Positions 35,038 through 46,805 of a DNA stretch of 64,000 bases are shown here, piece by piece. Every line of letters begins with the position of its first letter. Position 1 is the stretch's first letter. The stretch is from Cephalotus follicularis. Its lineage: Eukaryota > Streptophyta > Magnoliopsida > Oxalidales > Cephalotaceae. The stretch is taken from the NCBI GenBank assembly GCA_001972305.1, contig BDDD01000316.1, forward strand, positions 62,001-126,000, written 5' to 3'. The notes beneath the pieces were generated by a model. The model was not told where the DNA came from. It saw only the letters and a program-made list of their open reading frames with translations, and searched no databases. The position numbers and the translations under genes were made by a program.

Positions 35038-36159
35038 AACAAGATAGCAACTACAAGCTGTGGCTTACCAATTGAACAAGAAAGGAGAGGATTCTTGGGA
35101 ATTTTCGGCCTTGGATCGATTGCTGCTCAATTGTTGAAGCTACTATTTTAGGTAGGCCTTCTTACTTGAATTACCTACTACTTGTATAGATTGATTGATT
35201 GAATTGAATGATTGTATTGAGTGAGTTGTAGGTTCTGGGGTTTTTTATTAAATCCTTAGCCAAATTGATATAGAAAATGATAGAATTTGTAAATTAAAGG
35301 TAGTGACTTGTCTTACTAACCTTAAATGATTGATTTTAACACTTGGTTTTTAAAGAATGTGGTTTAAAGGGTTTTGACCTAAGATTTGGCTATTTTTCTG
35401 CATAAAATCGACCCTGCCTAGCAAAGACATCGATCCCTAGCTCATGGACATCGATGTCTTTTGCTTGAAATGTCACATCTTCAAATTCTGCAACAAAGAC
35501 ATCGATGTCTTTCAAAGACATCGACGTCTTTGCCCAGGATCTCTCTTCTTTGAAGAAGACATCGATGTTGAATGTCGATGCGTATTTACAGGTTATTTTA
35601 ATGAAACGCGTCGGTGCCTTTTCCCAAAGACATCGACGTCTTCAAGCCAGATCTCTATACAAATACAGAAAGACATCGATGTCTTTCAAAGACATCAATG
35701 TCCTTCTACAGTTTTAAAGAATTGCTTGAATCGCATCAATGCCTTTCGCCACAGACATCGACGCCTTCAGCGCATAATAGAATTTTAACTTTTTTAAAAG
35801 CTGATTTTCAACCTCTTTTTCACATAGCCGCTTCACCAGAGCCTCACTTGAGGTATTCAAGCGTTTGAAACACAGTTTTCTACAGTTTTCAAAGATTGAA
35901 TCGATAATTGCTAGAGTTATGGAGTGAGCCAGAGGTGACGATCTAGTGATTTTCATCAACCGGATAGACATTTCTTCCCATCTCATTGATTTGATTGTCA
36001 CCGTCTATTGGCTATTGGCTGATTGATTGATTGATTGATTGATTGAGCCATAAGTGTTGCAAGTCTAAGTTCGGAACGTTGTACGCACATTCCCATTTCT
36101 CCATTAGACATCACCACTTATCAGCATTATACTGACATATTGATTGATTGTATTGTGTG
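35038..36159 (+). repeat. Gypsy 3' LTR, piece 2
   Basis: Resumes with AACAAGATAG after gypsy II and matches about 18913-20013 of the 5' LTR, including the ATCGAT palindrome array (35405-35770). It begins with the AACAA duplicate (35038-35042). It ends with GTGTG (36155-36159), the left TSD of the next insertion. Confidence 0.93.
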
Positions 36160-36439
36160 TGTAATGCCCTGACTTTCATAAATAATTATTATGAAATTGG
36201 TGCGTGTATTGTCGTAATAAAACCGATAGAGACCTGGAGTAATAAAAAGGCATTAGGCACTAAAGCCGTACTTACATTGGCAAAAAAGGCTACTAAATCC
36301 TATTTTTAATGTGTGACAGTAAAGCCCAATGTTCAAAATATTATTTCGATTTTTGTGGTGGCTGTTCGGATAATTTATGTCGTAATTTGCGGAAAAATCG
36401 GAACCCATACCTTAATATTTTACCAGAAAATACAAAAGA

Positions 36440-36705
36440 GGAAGCAATGTATAAAGGAGAAAGGGAGATGGCACGGGCGCATCACGCGCTCGTGCAAAGA
36501 AAAGAGCAGCTGGCGGTCTGTGGGCCCGCACCAGAGAGAAAGGGAGAGACATCGGGAGAGAAAGCAGCAGAGAGATCGGGAGAGAGCGCCCGAGCCAGCT
36601 ACCGGACCGGGAGAGCACAACGGTCAACCCAGGCATGCCAACGGACGGTAACTCCTCCCTCCCCTTCCCCTTTTTCTTCTTTTTCTTCTCCTCTATCGTC
36701 ACTGT
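36440..36705 (+). repeat. GAGA-rich tract followed by a pyrimidine tract
   Basis: About 170 bp of degenerate GAGA/GGGAGAGA sequence, then about 50 bp of CCTTCCCCTTTTTCTTC-type pyrimidines. Open frames on either strand are low-complexity artefacts. It might be a promoter-proximal GAGA or Y-patch element of this LTR. Confidence 0.6.
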
Positions 36706-37143
36706 GCGCGCCATCTACCAGCATTTCCCAGGGCCGTTAGCATCGCGGATGGAGGGGGTTTTCATCTAGAAGGCCCACTCTATCCATTTTGACCACCGGT
36801 GAGGCATGGTTCGGCCGGGATGTGTCAACTAAGTTGACTTGGCGAGTCGACTCATGGCTGCCTGAGACCGCGCATTTCGCGCTGAGTCTCGGCGAGTCAC
36901 GGGCAGGGATGTGTATAACTGGTGAATGTGTGGCATTTTTTTGTGGCAATCGGACCTGTTGAGGTCCGACGAGTTGACTCAGTGAGTCATAACTTGCTGT
37001 CGGTCGTGGTACGGCGTTCAGCGCCTATTCACGACGAGTTTTGAATGGTTCTGTGTAGACCGTTCAATGTGGAACCCGTTTATGTGCGTTTCGCAAGCTG
37101 GATGAGCTGGCCGGAATCCGGTCGGTGTTTTGGTGACGGCAAT

Positions 37144-39112
37144 TGTAACGCCCAAAAATTTCATGTGTTGTAATTTCACAATGTAAATGTACTTTATTTG
37201 GAGAATTAATAAAAAGATGGATTTTTCAGATTTGATGATATTTTCCCAAACTCTGATGATGTAGAATTTGGAATCCAATTGTTAGATTAATGTTAAAAGT
37301 GTAATTTAGTTAAATGGCACAGTTTTGAGGTTAAAGCGCTGACGCCTGGATTTATAGCCTCGATGCTTAAGCCGTTGAAACGCGCGTTTAAACTCAACAC
37401 ATTAGCGCCAACGCCTGCATGTAAACGTCGACGCTTTGAGGCGTGTTTTGCATATACATAATAGCAGATGGACGTGTCACAGGGAGGTGATTTTGTGACA
37501 CTTATCAAGCATCTTAGCAGGCGCTTAAGAACGTGGAAATGCATGCTTTTGTTGCCAGACTTACCTGCAACAAAAAAGCCTTGAATAGAGAAAGAATCTC
37601 TGAATGCATGGCCTGTGGAGAAGAAGAATGCAACACCTGTTGCACCCAGCTTGCATGAAGGAGAGGGGCTAAACTGGTGGGTTTTGGTAGAGAGAACAAA
37701 CGTTTTCTGCATAAAAGTCAACCCTCATCTCTTAACCATGGTTGTTACTGATAAAGAAAGCACCTCAGACTTGAGAGAAACACAGAGAGTGGAAAAGAGC
37801 AGGAGAGCTTGAGAGTGGAAGCTCAACCACCATTGTTGAGCAAAGGGGAGCTTGGAGCTAGCACACCAACTACTGGGATGAACCAGGGAGCTTTCAAGCC
37901 GTACCTGGGGACTCAAGTGACTTATTGGATACTAAAAGATGTGGACCTTCGGCTTCTCACTTAAGGCCTGAGGTAGGGGAAGCCATAATTGTACTTTGTG
38001 TTCAATACTTGATGTATGTTCAGTGATGTTTATGCATGAATTTCATAGCTTCATGATCCATTTATAGTCACTGAAATGATGCTACCTTGTACTGGATGTG
38101 TCATATGATATTGCATGGCCGTTTTCTGGGCTTTATACATGTTGGATTGCATGTTACTGTTATGGGAGTGCCACTATTTAGTCATGTTGTGAGGTAGAAG
38201 ACGACCCCTGCTTGAAGTCGTCGATGCCTAAGTAATTACCGTTGATGCTTAATACTGTGAACTGCGTTTTATATGTTGGAAGCGTTAAACGTCGACGTCT
38301 AAAGGGAGGAGATATCGATGCCCAGACACTGGAGCAGGGACCGAAGTGGGAATGTAGCATGGGGTCAGGAGTTGGTGGCGTTACATATACTGCCTGACTG
38401 TTGTGGTCCTTTATGGACATATTGTACTGCCTGTTGGTCCTTTTCAGACATTACTGTGATTGTGGAAGTGATTCTGGCCGGATCACTACTGTACTGTTCT
38501 TGCATACATATGTTTTCTTATATATGTTCCCACTGTCATTACTATCATTTTTACTGTACTGCTAAAATATATATATTTCTCATATATATATATATATATA
38601 TATTGGTATTTTCTGCACTGCATCATTTATGCATACATTACATGACATGCATCTAATGTTGATCCCGAGCTACTTTTATGACTTAGCCGAGTGAGGACAA
38701 AGGCTAACCGCCCCCTACTTTACAGATTGATGCAGTGGACCCGTTGGACTGGCACGGACGAAGAACAAGATGTTATGTTGTTTTGTTCTTGGTTTTTACT
38801 TATTCTCCTGTTTTGTAATAAACCGGGTTTTGTTTAAGTACCAATGTGTTGTACTTATGGTTTTGTCCAATGGTGGGATTTAATCTTCTACTGTGATCAC
38901 GCTCCGTTTTGTGGGCTATTTATAATGACGGACTTCTACTGGGTAGCGTGCAGTATGGGATGCACGTTACATGTTTTCAGCTTATGAATCTTATGCTTCC
39001 ACAACTGATATCTTGTTATAAGTTTAAATTTTATGTTATTTGCATAAGCTGTATTTATATGTTATTTGCCTATACAACTTAAATGTTGTCTTACCAAAAC
39101 GGGGGCGTGACA
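37144..39112 (+). mobile_element. Solo LTR nested in the solo LTR
   Basis: Starts TGTAACGCCCAA, ends GGGGCGTGACA, and is flanked by GCAAT on both sides (37139-37143 and 39113-39117). Length 1969 bp, no internal region. It is the same family as the truncated minus-strand copy at 7550-9870. Palindromes occur at 37330-37435 and 38210-38320, and a TA microsatellite near 38580. Confidence 0.92.
38683..38707 (+). promoter_or_regulatory. Conserved LTR hairpin, stem TTAGCC/GGCTAA, 13-nt loop
   Basis: Arms 38683-38688 and 38702-38707. Loop GAGTGAGGACAAA, identical to the copy at 7734-7758. It lies about 400 bp from the LTR end. Confidence 0.65.
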
Positions 39113-40878
39113 GCAATGTTTTGCGTGGTTTGATCATAATGAAATGTGTTGTATGTGCAGTGTGTGTGGAAATTGGATTCGGTAGTGGAAAGGATCAATT
39201 AGCAAGAACCGGCTTCGGTTCAACGGTTATTGGAAAGGTTCGGCAATTGAACCTGCGGCTCGACTGTGCTGTTGCTGCTACGACTCCTAACTTGGAATCA
39301 GAGGAAGGGGTAATAGTAGGGCATTTATACTTGCTTATTTGAGTTCAAGAATGATGTTTATCATTGATGAACTACGTGAACTTTGTGGATTGAATTGCAT
39401 GCACGTTTTGGGATGATTTTACCTTGGTGTGTGAATGGTGTGATTGTGTTAGGGTTGCTATGAGTAGCTAACCTGCCTTGCATTTTGTGATTGAAATGAT
39501 TGTGGATCGAATTGCATGTGTAATTATGCATGTTGACCTCTTGGTATTGAACGTGTTGAAGAAGAAGATGTTTATGATCTTCTCTAATCGCCGATGCTTA
39601 GATGATAAGCGTTGACACTATGGACTGTTACGTGTAGGAGTGTGTACTGACTTCACGATAAACGTCGATGCTGAAGGAAATCGTTGACATCTTGGTTCGA
39701 ATATGCGTAGTGATGGACACGTGGATGTTGATGCTTGAGGTCCTACCTCAAAGCGTCGACGCCAATGAACGCTGACGCTCAAGGATCCTTACCTTGAAGC
39801 GTCGACGTCAAGGACAATTGTTGACACTTGGGTTACTGGTTAAAGCGCCGACGCTTAAAGGGTATACGAGCTGACGCCTAGGGTTAAGCGGCAATGCTTA
39901 AGTAACTAATATGATCGATTTGGTGACTAGAGGTTAGGTATCGACGCCGAAAGGGTCGGGTTGCATTTTGAGCATATGTTTGCTTGCATATTACTATGGG
40001 TTTGTCGAGCTTTCCTCTCCTTGTGCCGGTTAGCGTCGATGTAGGTATGGATTGAACTGTGAACTGAATTGTGAATTCAAATGTGATTGAATTCTAAAGT
40101 GTTTTATCATTTTAGAAGTGCATACATGATTTTATAACAAATCATTATTTTACACGAAAATGTATATTTGTTAAATGTATATTTTCGAAGGATGGAAACG
40201 TGATTTCAAAGACTGTTTACATTTTGAATAAATGTATTATTTCAAGTATTTTATAACTTATGAATTACTTGGAAAGGATTTATTTTTGGATTGATTGAGC
40301 TTTCCTAGCACCATGGGACGGTTAGTCGTGTGCTTTCCTAACTCGGGGCCGGTTAGCATCAATGATTGAATTGTTTGATTGATTGTGATTGTTACGCTGT
40401 TAGTGCGGTGACGGAGGTTGTCACTTACGCTAATGGCAGGTTGTGCGTTGGGGGCCAGGAGTTGGCAAGGACACCACACCGGATGGTCTTCCTCCGCTAT
40501 GTGCCGGTTGACATCCACACTATGAGCTATCCTCCGCCTATGTGCCGGTTAGACTCATTTGTTTGTTGAACTTTCCTCCGCTACGTGCCGGTTAGTGTCA
40601 ATTATTGATAGAGCTTTCCTCCGCCTATGGGCCGGTTAGCATCGACGTGAGATAATACTAACCTACAGGTGGTGGTTATCGAATACTGATTGAATTGATT
40701 GGTCCTTAGTGACATGACTGATGGATTGTGTTGATGTAGCCACTTGGCATGGTTGAGTAACTACTGATCGAGATACATATACAAATACATATTGTATATA
40801 TATTGTATTGCATCATTATGCATTCATTACATGATTTACATTATTGTTGATCCCGAAAGGTATTTATACTTTCTCTAC

Positions 40879-40903
40879 TTAGCCAAGTGAGGACAAAGGC
40901 TAA
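40879..40903 (+). promoter_or_regulatory. Conserved LTR hairpin, stem TTAGCC/GGCTAA, 13-nt loop
   Basis: Arms 40879-40884 and 40898-40903. Loop AAGTGAGGACAAA, followed by CCCCC. It belongs to the outer solo LTR. Confidence 0.65.
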
Positions 40904-41441
40904 CCCCCTACAATTTCAGATTGACAGGGGCAATCGGACCAGTGCTGCTGAAGCTGTGTTGGAAGCTTCTTTCCTGAATGTTGTTTTAATTGTATTGTAT
41001 TTTAATAATCATACTCGTGTTTTAAGAGAATGATGAGATGTGCTTGTTAAGAATTATCAGTTGGATATTGTATCAATCGGTTATTGAAATGATGGAATCT
41101 AGTACTGGATTAATGTATAATGGTTTATGACTTTACTAATTTGGGATAATATATCATCGTATTTGATGGATAATCATTAAGTATGGATTATGTATTAATG
41201 AAATATTGTATCGACATGTCTTAATCACGCTCCGTTTTGAGGGCAATTAACAATGAAATGTCATATTTTGGTAACACGTAGTATGGGATACGTGTTACGT
41301 TGTTAATTCGGCTTATAATTGAATGCTTCCGCAAGTTATTAATCGTTTTGAAAGTTTTAAATTTCCACATAAAATTGTATAAGCCGGATATTATGTTGAT
41401 TGCTACCATTATTATTGTTGTTATGGCAACGTGGTGTGACA

Positions 41442-42217
41442 GTGTGGATCCTATAGAGGGACCTTATGACTCGTATCGGCATGTTAGGTTGTTGACTTTG
41501 TCTACCTTTTTCGTTGATCGCGTCATTTCTTGTATTGATCTGTTGACGAGCAGTACTGTACTGATTGACGATTGATGCTCCCAGAGGGTTGTATCTCCCT
41601 AACGGTATAGTAACTCCCCCGTGGTTGTAGCTCATCAATACTGTATTGACCCAGCCCTAGGCTGGAAGACCTATGAGTCCAAAACCTGATCAGTTTGAGA
41701 CAAATGGGTAGATCTCCCATCTTTTTCGAAGGACTACCTTCCGGGGGATTGATCATTGCTACTGATTGACACTGTACTGACCGAGGTCGCATGCTCTATA
41801 GGATATGATTGATATGATTGATTGATTGGGTGTTTGATGCACCACCACTGAGTGTCTGCCATTGATTGATTGTTATAGATTCTATCCATATGCTCTGTTA
41901 TGGGTCAGTGGCATACGGATAGTGGATCGCCAGTTGTATTCATGCATTTGCCATATCATGCATTGATATTGTACACCGCACATTATATTTCATAAACCGT
42001 CACTGATATTACTCACTGTACATGCTGCATGGGGTTTCTGCTTAGCCTTGTAGCTAACCCCATCCTTCGGGGTGGGGCTATGTTGTACTTTTATGTGCGG
42101 CATAGGTAGGGCAACAAGTAGCAGCGGACAAAAGGATTGAAGTTCGGCGCGATTACATGACCGTTGGGATGTGATAGAACTGTTTTACAAATCGTGCTGA
42201 TGAGACTGAAGACTAGT
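41442..42217 (+). repeat. Gypsy 3' LTR, piece 3
   Basis: Matches about 20019-20747 of the 5' LTR from GGCATGTTAGGTTG onward. It begins with about 35 bp not present in the 5' LTR and ends with CTAGT (42213-42217), the left TSD of gypsy III. Confidence 0.92.
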
Positions 42218-44195
42218 TGTAACACCCCCGGACGGCGGGAGTCGTCACAGGGTCATATCATACATATCATAACTTAACAAACTCATAAATTTGCTTTACT
42301 AGCCAAAAACAGTCGAAAACGTGGCAGTCATATCAAAACATTTAAAACTTAACATATTAAGTAGTTGCGGAAAACTCAAAACATAGTTCAGTTCCAATTT
42401 AACACACAAAACATAAAAATCCATGTTTCAGACCACTAAACATAACATAAGGATCACTCTCCTAAGGATCCAATACATAGGGTGGTCATCACTCAATCAC
42501 ACTTTCCCTCGCTGCTCCAGAAAACCTGCCGCATGGAAAACAAAAAAATACGCGGCTGGGCAAACCTCAGTACGGATAAGGGAATCAAAACAGTAAACGG
42601 TAATTTAAAAAACATTATCATTTCAATAATAACGTAACAGAAATCTTTAACAAATAAAACAGTTTAATCATATTCAAATGACAGTTACATAATTTTTGAA
42701 ACAATTACGAAACATCGAAATCATAATTGTTTAAAACATACTGAGCCATATTCATATCACATGTTATAAATTTTGGCAAGGGAGGCGCTAATTCCACATG
42801 GCCACTAGAATTGAAGTGTACGGCACTACACAAGTCAATTCTCACATACATATATCCGATCACACCTCGGACCATATATCTGAATTCACCTCAGATCACA
42901 TAAACTAGAATCGATTCATACGCCTCTATCACATAGCGGATCCACAAATCCACCTCATGGGATTCGTTCATACACTCAGAGACGTCGTAGTCTAATCACA
43001 CAGCTACGGAAGTGTCACGTCGCCATGCCAGGCCCACGACGTGCCTATGGATACGCCCCATAGGTGGGTACAATACTCAGTATTTAATTTAAAATAATTG
43101 ATCTATCAAAATCAACTTAAATCACATAATTATGTTTTCACACAACATATTCAAAAACTGCTCACAACAGTATATAACATATCATATCATAACATATCGT
43201 ATCTTAACATATCGTACCATAACATATTATATAGATAAAGTCTGAATCAATTAAGATGTCAAACCAACTTTAAATTCAAAACGTATCAAAATACTGAAAC
43301 ATCATTGATTTCTTAAATGAAGATGCTTGTCAAAACAGTTTTAGTTTGAATGTCAGATAGCCAAGGAACAGAAAATCCGTACCTTATGCGCTTGCAAAGC
43401 ACTTACGAATAGACAATTTTAAATGGAATCCACTTGAAACTCAAAAATCTATAAATACATTCAAAATCATATGTATAAGAGTCTAAAACACATTAGAAGC
43501 ATTAAACAGACTCATAAAAGTGTTTGGAAAAGATTCGGATCGATTCGGGGGTCAAACGAATCAAAACAGTTGAAAACATCACATTCCAGGGCATAACGGT
43601 CGACTAGAATAGGGGTCCAGTCAACTGGAGAGGCTTGGCAGTCGACTGGATCATATGAACAGTTGACTACACAACCCAAAAATACAGGTAGTCGACTACA
43701 CAACAATTCCAGTCGACTGTCCGCTCAGACAGCCGACTGTTCTGGGTGACAGAACAGTTGGAAATCCGACGATTTGCTGCTGAAAATGGTTCAAATGATT
43801 TCTACAATAAACTAGAGACATATGGACATAAACATATGATTATATATGACTTTTAGGTGACTTTCAAACACAAATTTGACAAAGAAACGACCTTTCCATG
43901 ATTTAACTTGAAAAAGGAAGTAAGGAGACATTGCATGAACATGTCCAGATTCTGTGTTTTATTAAATACAGATGTTATAAACTCAGTTTGTGACATATAT
44001 AGGTGCATAAAACGTGCAGATAACATTACTAATACAATGGCAACATGTTTAGACAAGAATCAAAGACCCCAAGACACCAAGAGCACAAAAACTCAAAGTA
44101 AGCCATTGAAACAAAACTACAATTAAAGGGAATGAATTCACTAACCTGTAGTGATGTTAAGAAACCCAGAAAACAGTACGAAGAACACAAACACT
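42218..44195 (-). repeat. Gypsy III 3' LTR, distal part
   Basis: Starts TGTAACACCCCCGG on the plus strand and matches 46806-48617 closely, except that it keeps about 170-190 bp (near 42800-42970) absent from the other copy. It stops abruptly at ...AACACAAACAC, where another LTR end begins. CAGTCGACTGG-type palindromes cluster at 43600-43740. Confidence 0.88.
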
Positions 44196-44646
44196 GTAAC
44201 ACCCCCGGACGGCGGGAGTCGCACAGGGTCGTGTCATAACATAACTTAACAGATCATACATATATGAGCATATACATTTCTTAACAAATCATAAGTTTGC
44301 TTTTATTAGCCAATAACAGCCGAAAACATGGCAGTCATATCAGAACATTAAAACTTAACATTTAACATATTAAGTGGTTGCGGAAAAATTCAAAACATAA
44401 TAAAGTTCCAATTTAAAACATAAAACATGAAAATCCATGTTTCTGACCACTAAACATAACATAAGGATCACTCTCCTAAGGATCCAACACAAAAGGGTGG
44501 TCATCACTCATTCACACTTCCCCTGCTGCTTCTGAAAACCTGCCGCATGGAAAACAAAAACGCGGCTGAGCAAACCTCAGTACGGATAAGGGAAAATAAA
44601 ACAGTAAATGGTAATTTAAAAACGTCAATATTTCAATAATAACGTA
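44196..44646 (-). repeat. Third LTR copy, terminal 451 bp only
   Basis: Begins TGTAACACCCCCGG like its neighbours but differs from both at many positions (for example CGTGTCATAACATAAC and CATACATATATGAGC). It ends at the junction with RT sequence near 44646. Probably the leftover of a sibling element inserted into the gypsy III LTR. Confidence 0.75.
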
Positions 44647-44975
44647 AAATCATCAATCCTAGGTAGCGGGTATTTATTCCGAACAGTGATTCAGTTCAAC
44701 TCTCTGTAGTCTATACATAACCTCATAGACCCATCTTTCTTATTCACAAAAAGAACCGGAGCACCCCATGGCGAAACATTAGGCCGAATGAAACCCCGAT
44801 CTAACAGCTCTTGCAATTGTTCCTTCAACTCTTGCAGTTCCAACGGTGCCATTCTGTAAGGTGCCTTAGATATAGGTGCCGCCCCGGGAATGAGTTCGAT
44901 GGTAAACTCCACTTCCCGTTGTGGTGGCAAACCCGGTAACTCTTCCGAAAACACATCAGAAAATTCTCGCACCAC
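44647..44975 (-). pseudogene. Gypsy III reverse transcriptase, N-terminal part
   Basis: Reads [47 protein letters not shown] and LCIDYRELN. After a TGA (near 44688) the same frame gives NKYPLPRIDD and then breaks at about 44646 into LTR sequence. The catalytic centre, RNase H and integrase are gone. It is in the same frame as the gag and protease upstream. Confidence 0.9.
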
Positions 44976-45104
44976 AGGATAGTCTTAAAGGTGAGGCTCA
45001 ACCTTTGAGACATCCTTCACAACAGCTAAGAAACCTTCAGCACCGTTAGCTACCAACTTCTGAGCTTTCAAAGTGGATATAACTTTCACTTCTTTCCTTG
45101 GCTG

Positions 45105-45585
45105 TCAACCCTGAAAAACAAAATCAGGGCTATTCACATCCCCAAACAAAACTCTCCGAGCATAGCAGTCGGTCGTAGCCCAATGACGATCCCACCAGTT
45201 CATTCCCAAAATCATATCGAAGTCGTACATATCGATAGGCAAAAGATCCGCATCACGAACCCGATCATCAAAAACAAGAGGACAAGCATAAAAGCACTCA
45301 GATATCACAATAGATGAACCCGTAGGGGTTGAAAGAACCAAATCTGGATCAAGCAACTGAGAAGACATCCCAAGACGCTGAACAAAAGACCTCGCTACAA
45401 CCGAGTGGGTCGATCCAGTATCATACAAAACATAAGCTCTACGGTTACCAACATAAATGAAGCCCGAAACAGTACCTGGTGCGTTAGCTGCCCGCTGAGT
45501 CGTGATAGCAAAGACACGACCTCCCATGTTGCGCTGTCCACGATCTGCATTGTTTTCCTTCCTTTCTTTTGCACGAGGGTCAGGA
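45105..45585 (-). pseudogene. Gypsy III aspartic protease
   Basis: The catalytic D-T-G is intact in AYVLYDTGSTHSVVA (around 45422), followed by LPIDMYDFDMILGMNWW. The frame continues from gag without a shift and stops at TGA (45105-45107) in the protease-RT linker. It looks the most intact of the gypsy proteases here, but sits between stops. Confidence 0.88.
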
Positions 45586-46628
45586 CAATCCTTCACGAAG
45601 TGCCCTTTTTGTCCACACACAAAACAGGCCCCGATCGCCTTATAGCATACTCCCACCGGATGCTGTCTACCTCACACTTCACATTTGGAAATCTGGACAT
45701 CCGCAGCTCCCTGTGTCTGCCTTTGGTCATTACCGGAATGTTGCTGTCCCCGGTAATCATTTCTCTTCCCACGCTTACCATTCCTATACTTATTCTGTCC
45801 AGAACCTTGCCCCTGAGAATCACCTCTATTTCTCTTTCTGTCAAACTCCTGTCGAGCAGCCTGGAAATCTAACCTTTCCAGCTCAATGTTCTTTGCCGCA
45901 TTAGCCACTTCAGATATATCAGCAAACCTGGTGTTGATAAATTTACCCCGGAACTGGTAGTGTAACTTCCATTTGAACTTTTCTGCCTGTTCCAATGCTG
46001 TTCCTACAGCGGACCCAGCAAAACCAGCAAGCCTAGTGGATCGGGTCAAGAACTCTGTCACTGACTCTCCATCCTTCTGTCTGGTATTGACAAACTCTCT
46101 GGCGTAAGCCTCCTTATCAGCGGTGGGAAAATATTGCTGATAAAAGACCTCGCAAAATTTAGACCAGGTCAAAGTCTCTGCATAGTTGCCACCCTTAGCC
46201 AAAACCACAGCTTTCCACCATTTCTGAGCATCACCCTCAAGCTTGTATACAACTAACTTAATCTTCTGTTCATCACTGCAACCAAGCACATCAAATATCT
46301 TGTCCATATTTGCAATCCAGTACTCAGCTTCCACCGGAGTCATGGCTGAGCTGAAAGACTGCGGCCTCTGCTTCTGGAACCGCTCAAGCCAAACATAAGT
46401 GGGCGTAACGGTCCTGTCCCCAGCATCTCTTCCCAACTGGACATCAGCTGGAGCATCATTAGCAGCAACCGGCTCCCTACGGTCCTGATTCTGATTCTAT
46501 TCATTCAATGCGCGCCGTATCTCCTGAGCAACTGCCTGACGTACGAGCTCCTCCATAGTAGGCTCATTTCTAGCTTCCTGAGCCTCAACGGGTGCAGTCC
46601 TCCGAGCAGCATTCCTTGTACGTGCCAT
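45586..46628 (-). pseudogene. Gypsy III gag
   Basis: ATG at 46628 (MARTRNAARRTAPVEAQEA). A TAG lies near 46501. The capsid domain follows (YVWLERFQKQRPQSF, KIFDVLGCSDEQKIKL, YKLEGDAQKWWKA, FYQQYFP, REFVNTRQKDGESVTEF). Then a Lys/Arg-rich linker and two zinc knuckles: the first, CEV-stop-GRQHPVGVC, has a TGA in place of a cysteine (45669-45671), and the second, CFVCGQKGHFVKDC, is intact. Gag, protease and RT share one frame. The first ten residues resemble the histone H3 tail (see findings). Confidence 0.9.
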
Positions 46629-46788
46629 CTACGAAAAGATGCTCAAACATAAAACATCACCCGGAACAAAACAGAAAGCAGAAAACCGAAAACATATCAG
46701 AAGATCATAAGCGAAACAGCCTAACCAGGTGTCTACCCAATCTCACAGGTCAAACCTAGTTAGGTCTTCTAAGGAAACAAAACCTATA
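46629..46788 (-). other. Gypsy III leader
   Basis: About 160 bp between the primer-binding site and the gag start. Nothing recognised in it. Confidence 0.7.
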
Positions 46789-46800
46789 TCTCTGATACCA
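46789..46800 (-). other. Gypsy III primer-binding site
   Basis: The complement reads TGGTATCAGAGA, five bases from the LTR end (GTTACA on the minus strand). Confidence 0.88.
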
Positions 46801-46805
46801 CAATC

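Larger units (their letters stand above)
36160..41441 (+). mobile_element. Solo LTR of a gypsy family, with a nested solo LTR
   Basis: Starts TGTAATGCCCTGAC, ends GGTGTGACA, and is flanked by GTGTG on both sides (36155-36159 and 41442-41446). Its own sequence is about 3.3 kb (36160-37143 and 39118-41441). It has no primer-binding site, polypurine tract or coding region, so it is a solo LTR left after LTR-LTR recombination. Orientation is plus, judged by its hairpin and terminus. It contains GAGA-rich sequence (36440-36610), a pyrimidine tract (about 36655-36700) and a GTCGAC palindrome field (39590-39960). Confidence 0.9.

Noticed and set aside
36309-36740. 143-codon frame rich in Arg, Glu and Ser
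   Set aside because: It is the translation of GAGA-rich sequence in a solo LTR. The reverse frames are equally open.
37144-37160. Host gene promoter or intron structure in the 36-41 kb region
   Set aside because: Perfect TSDs on both solo LTRs and the lack of coding sequence explain the whole stretch.
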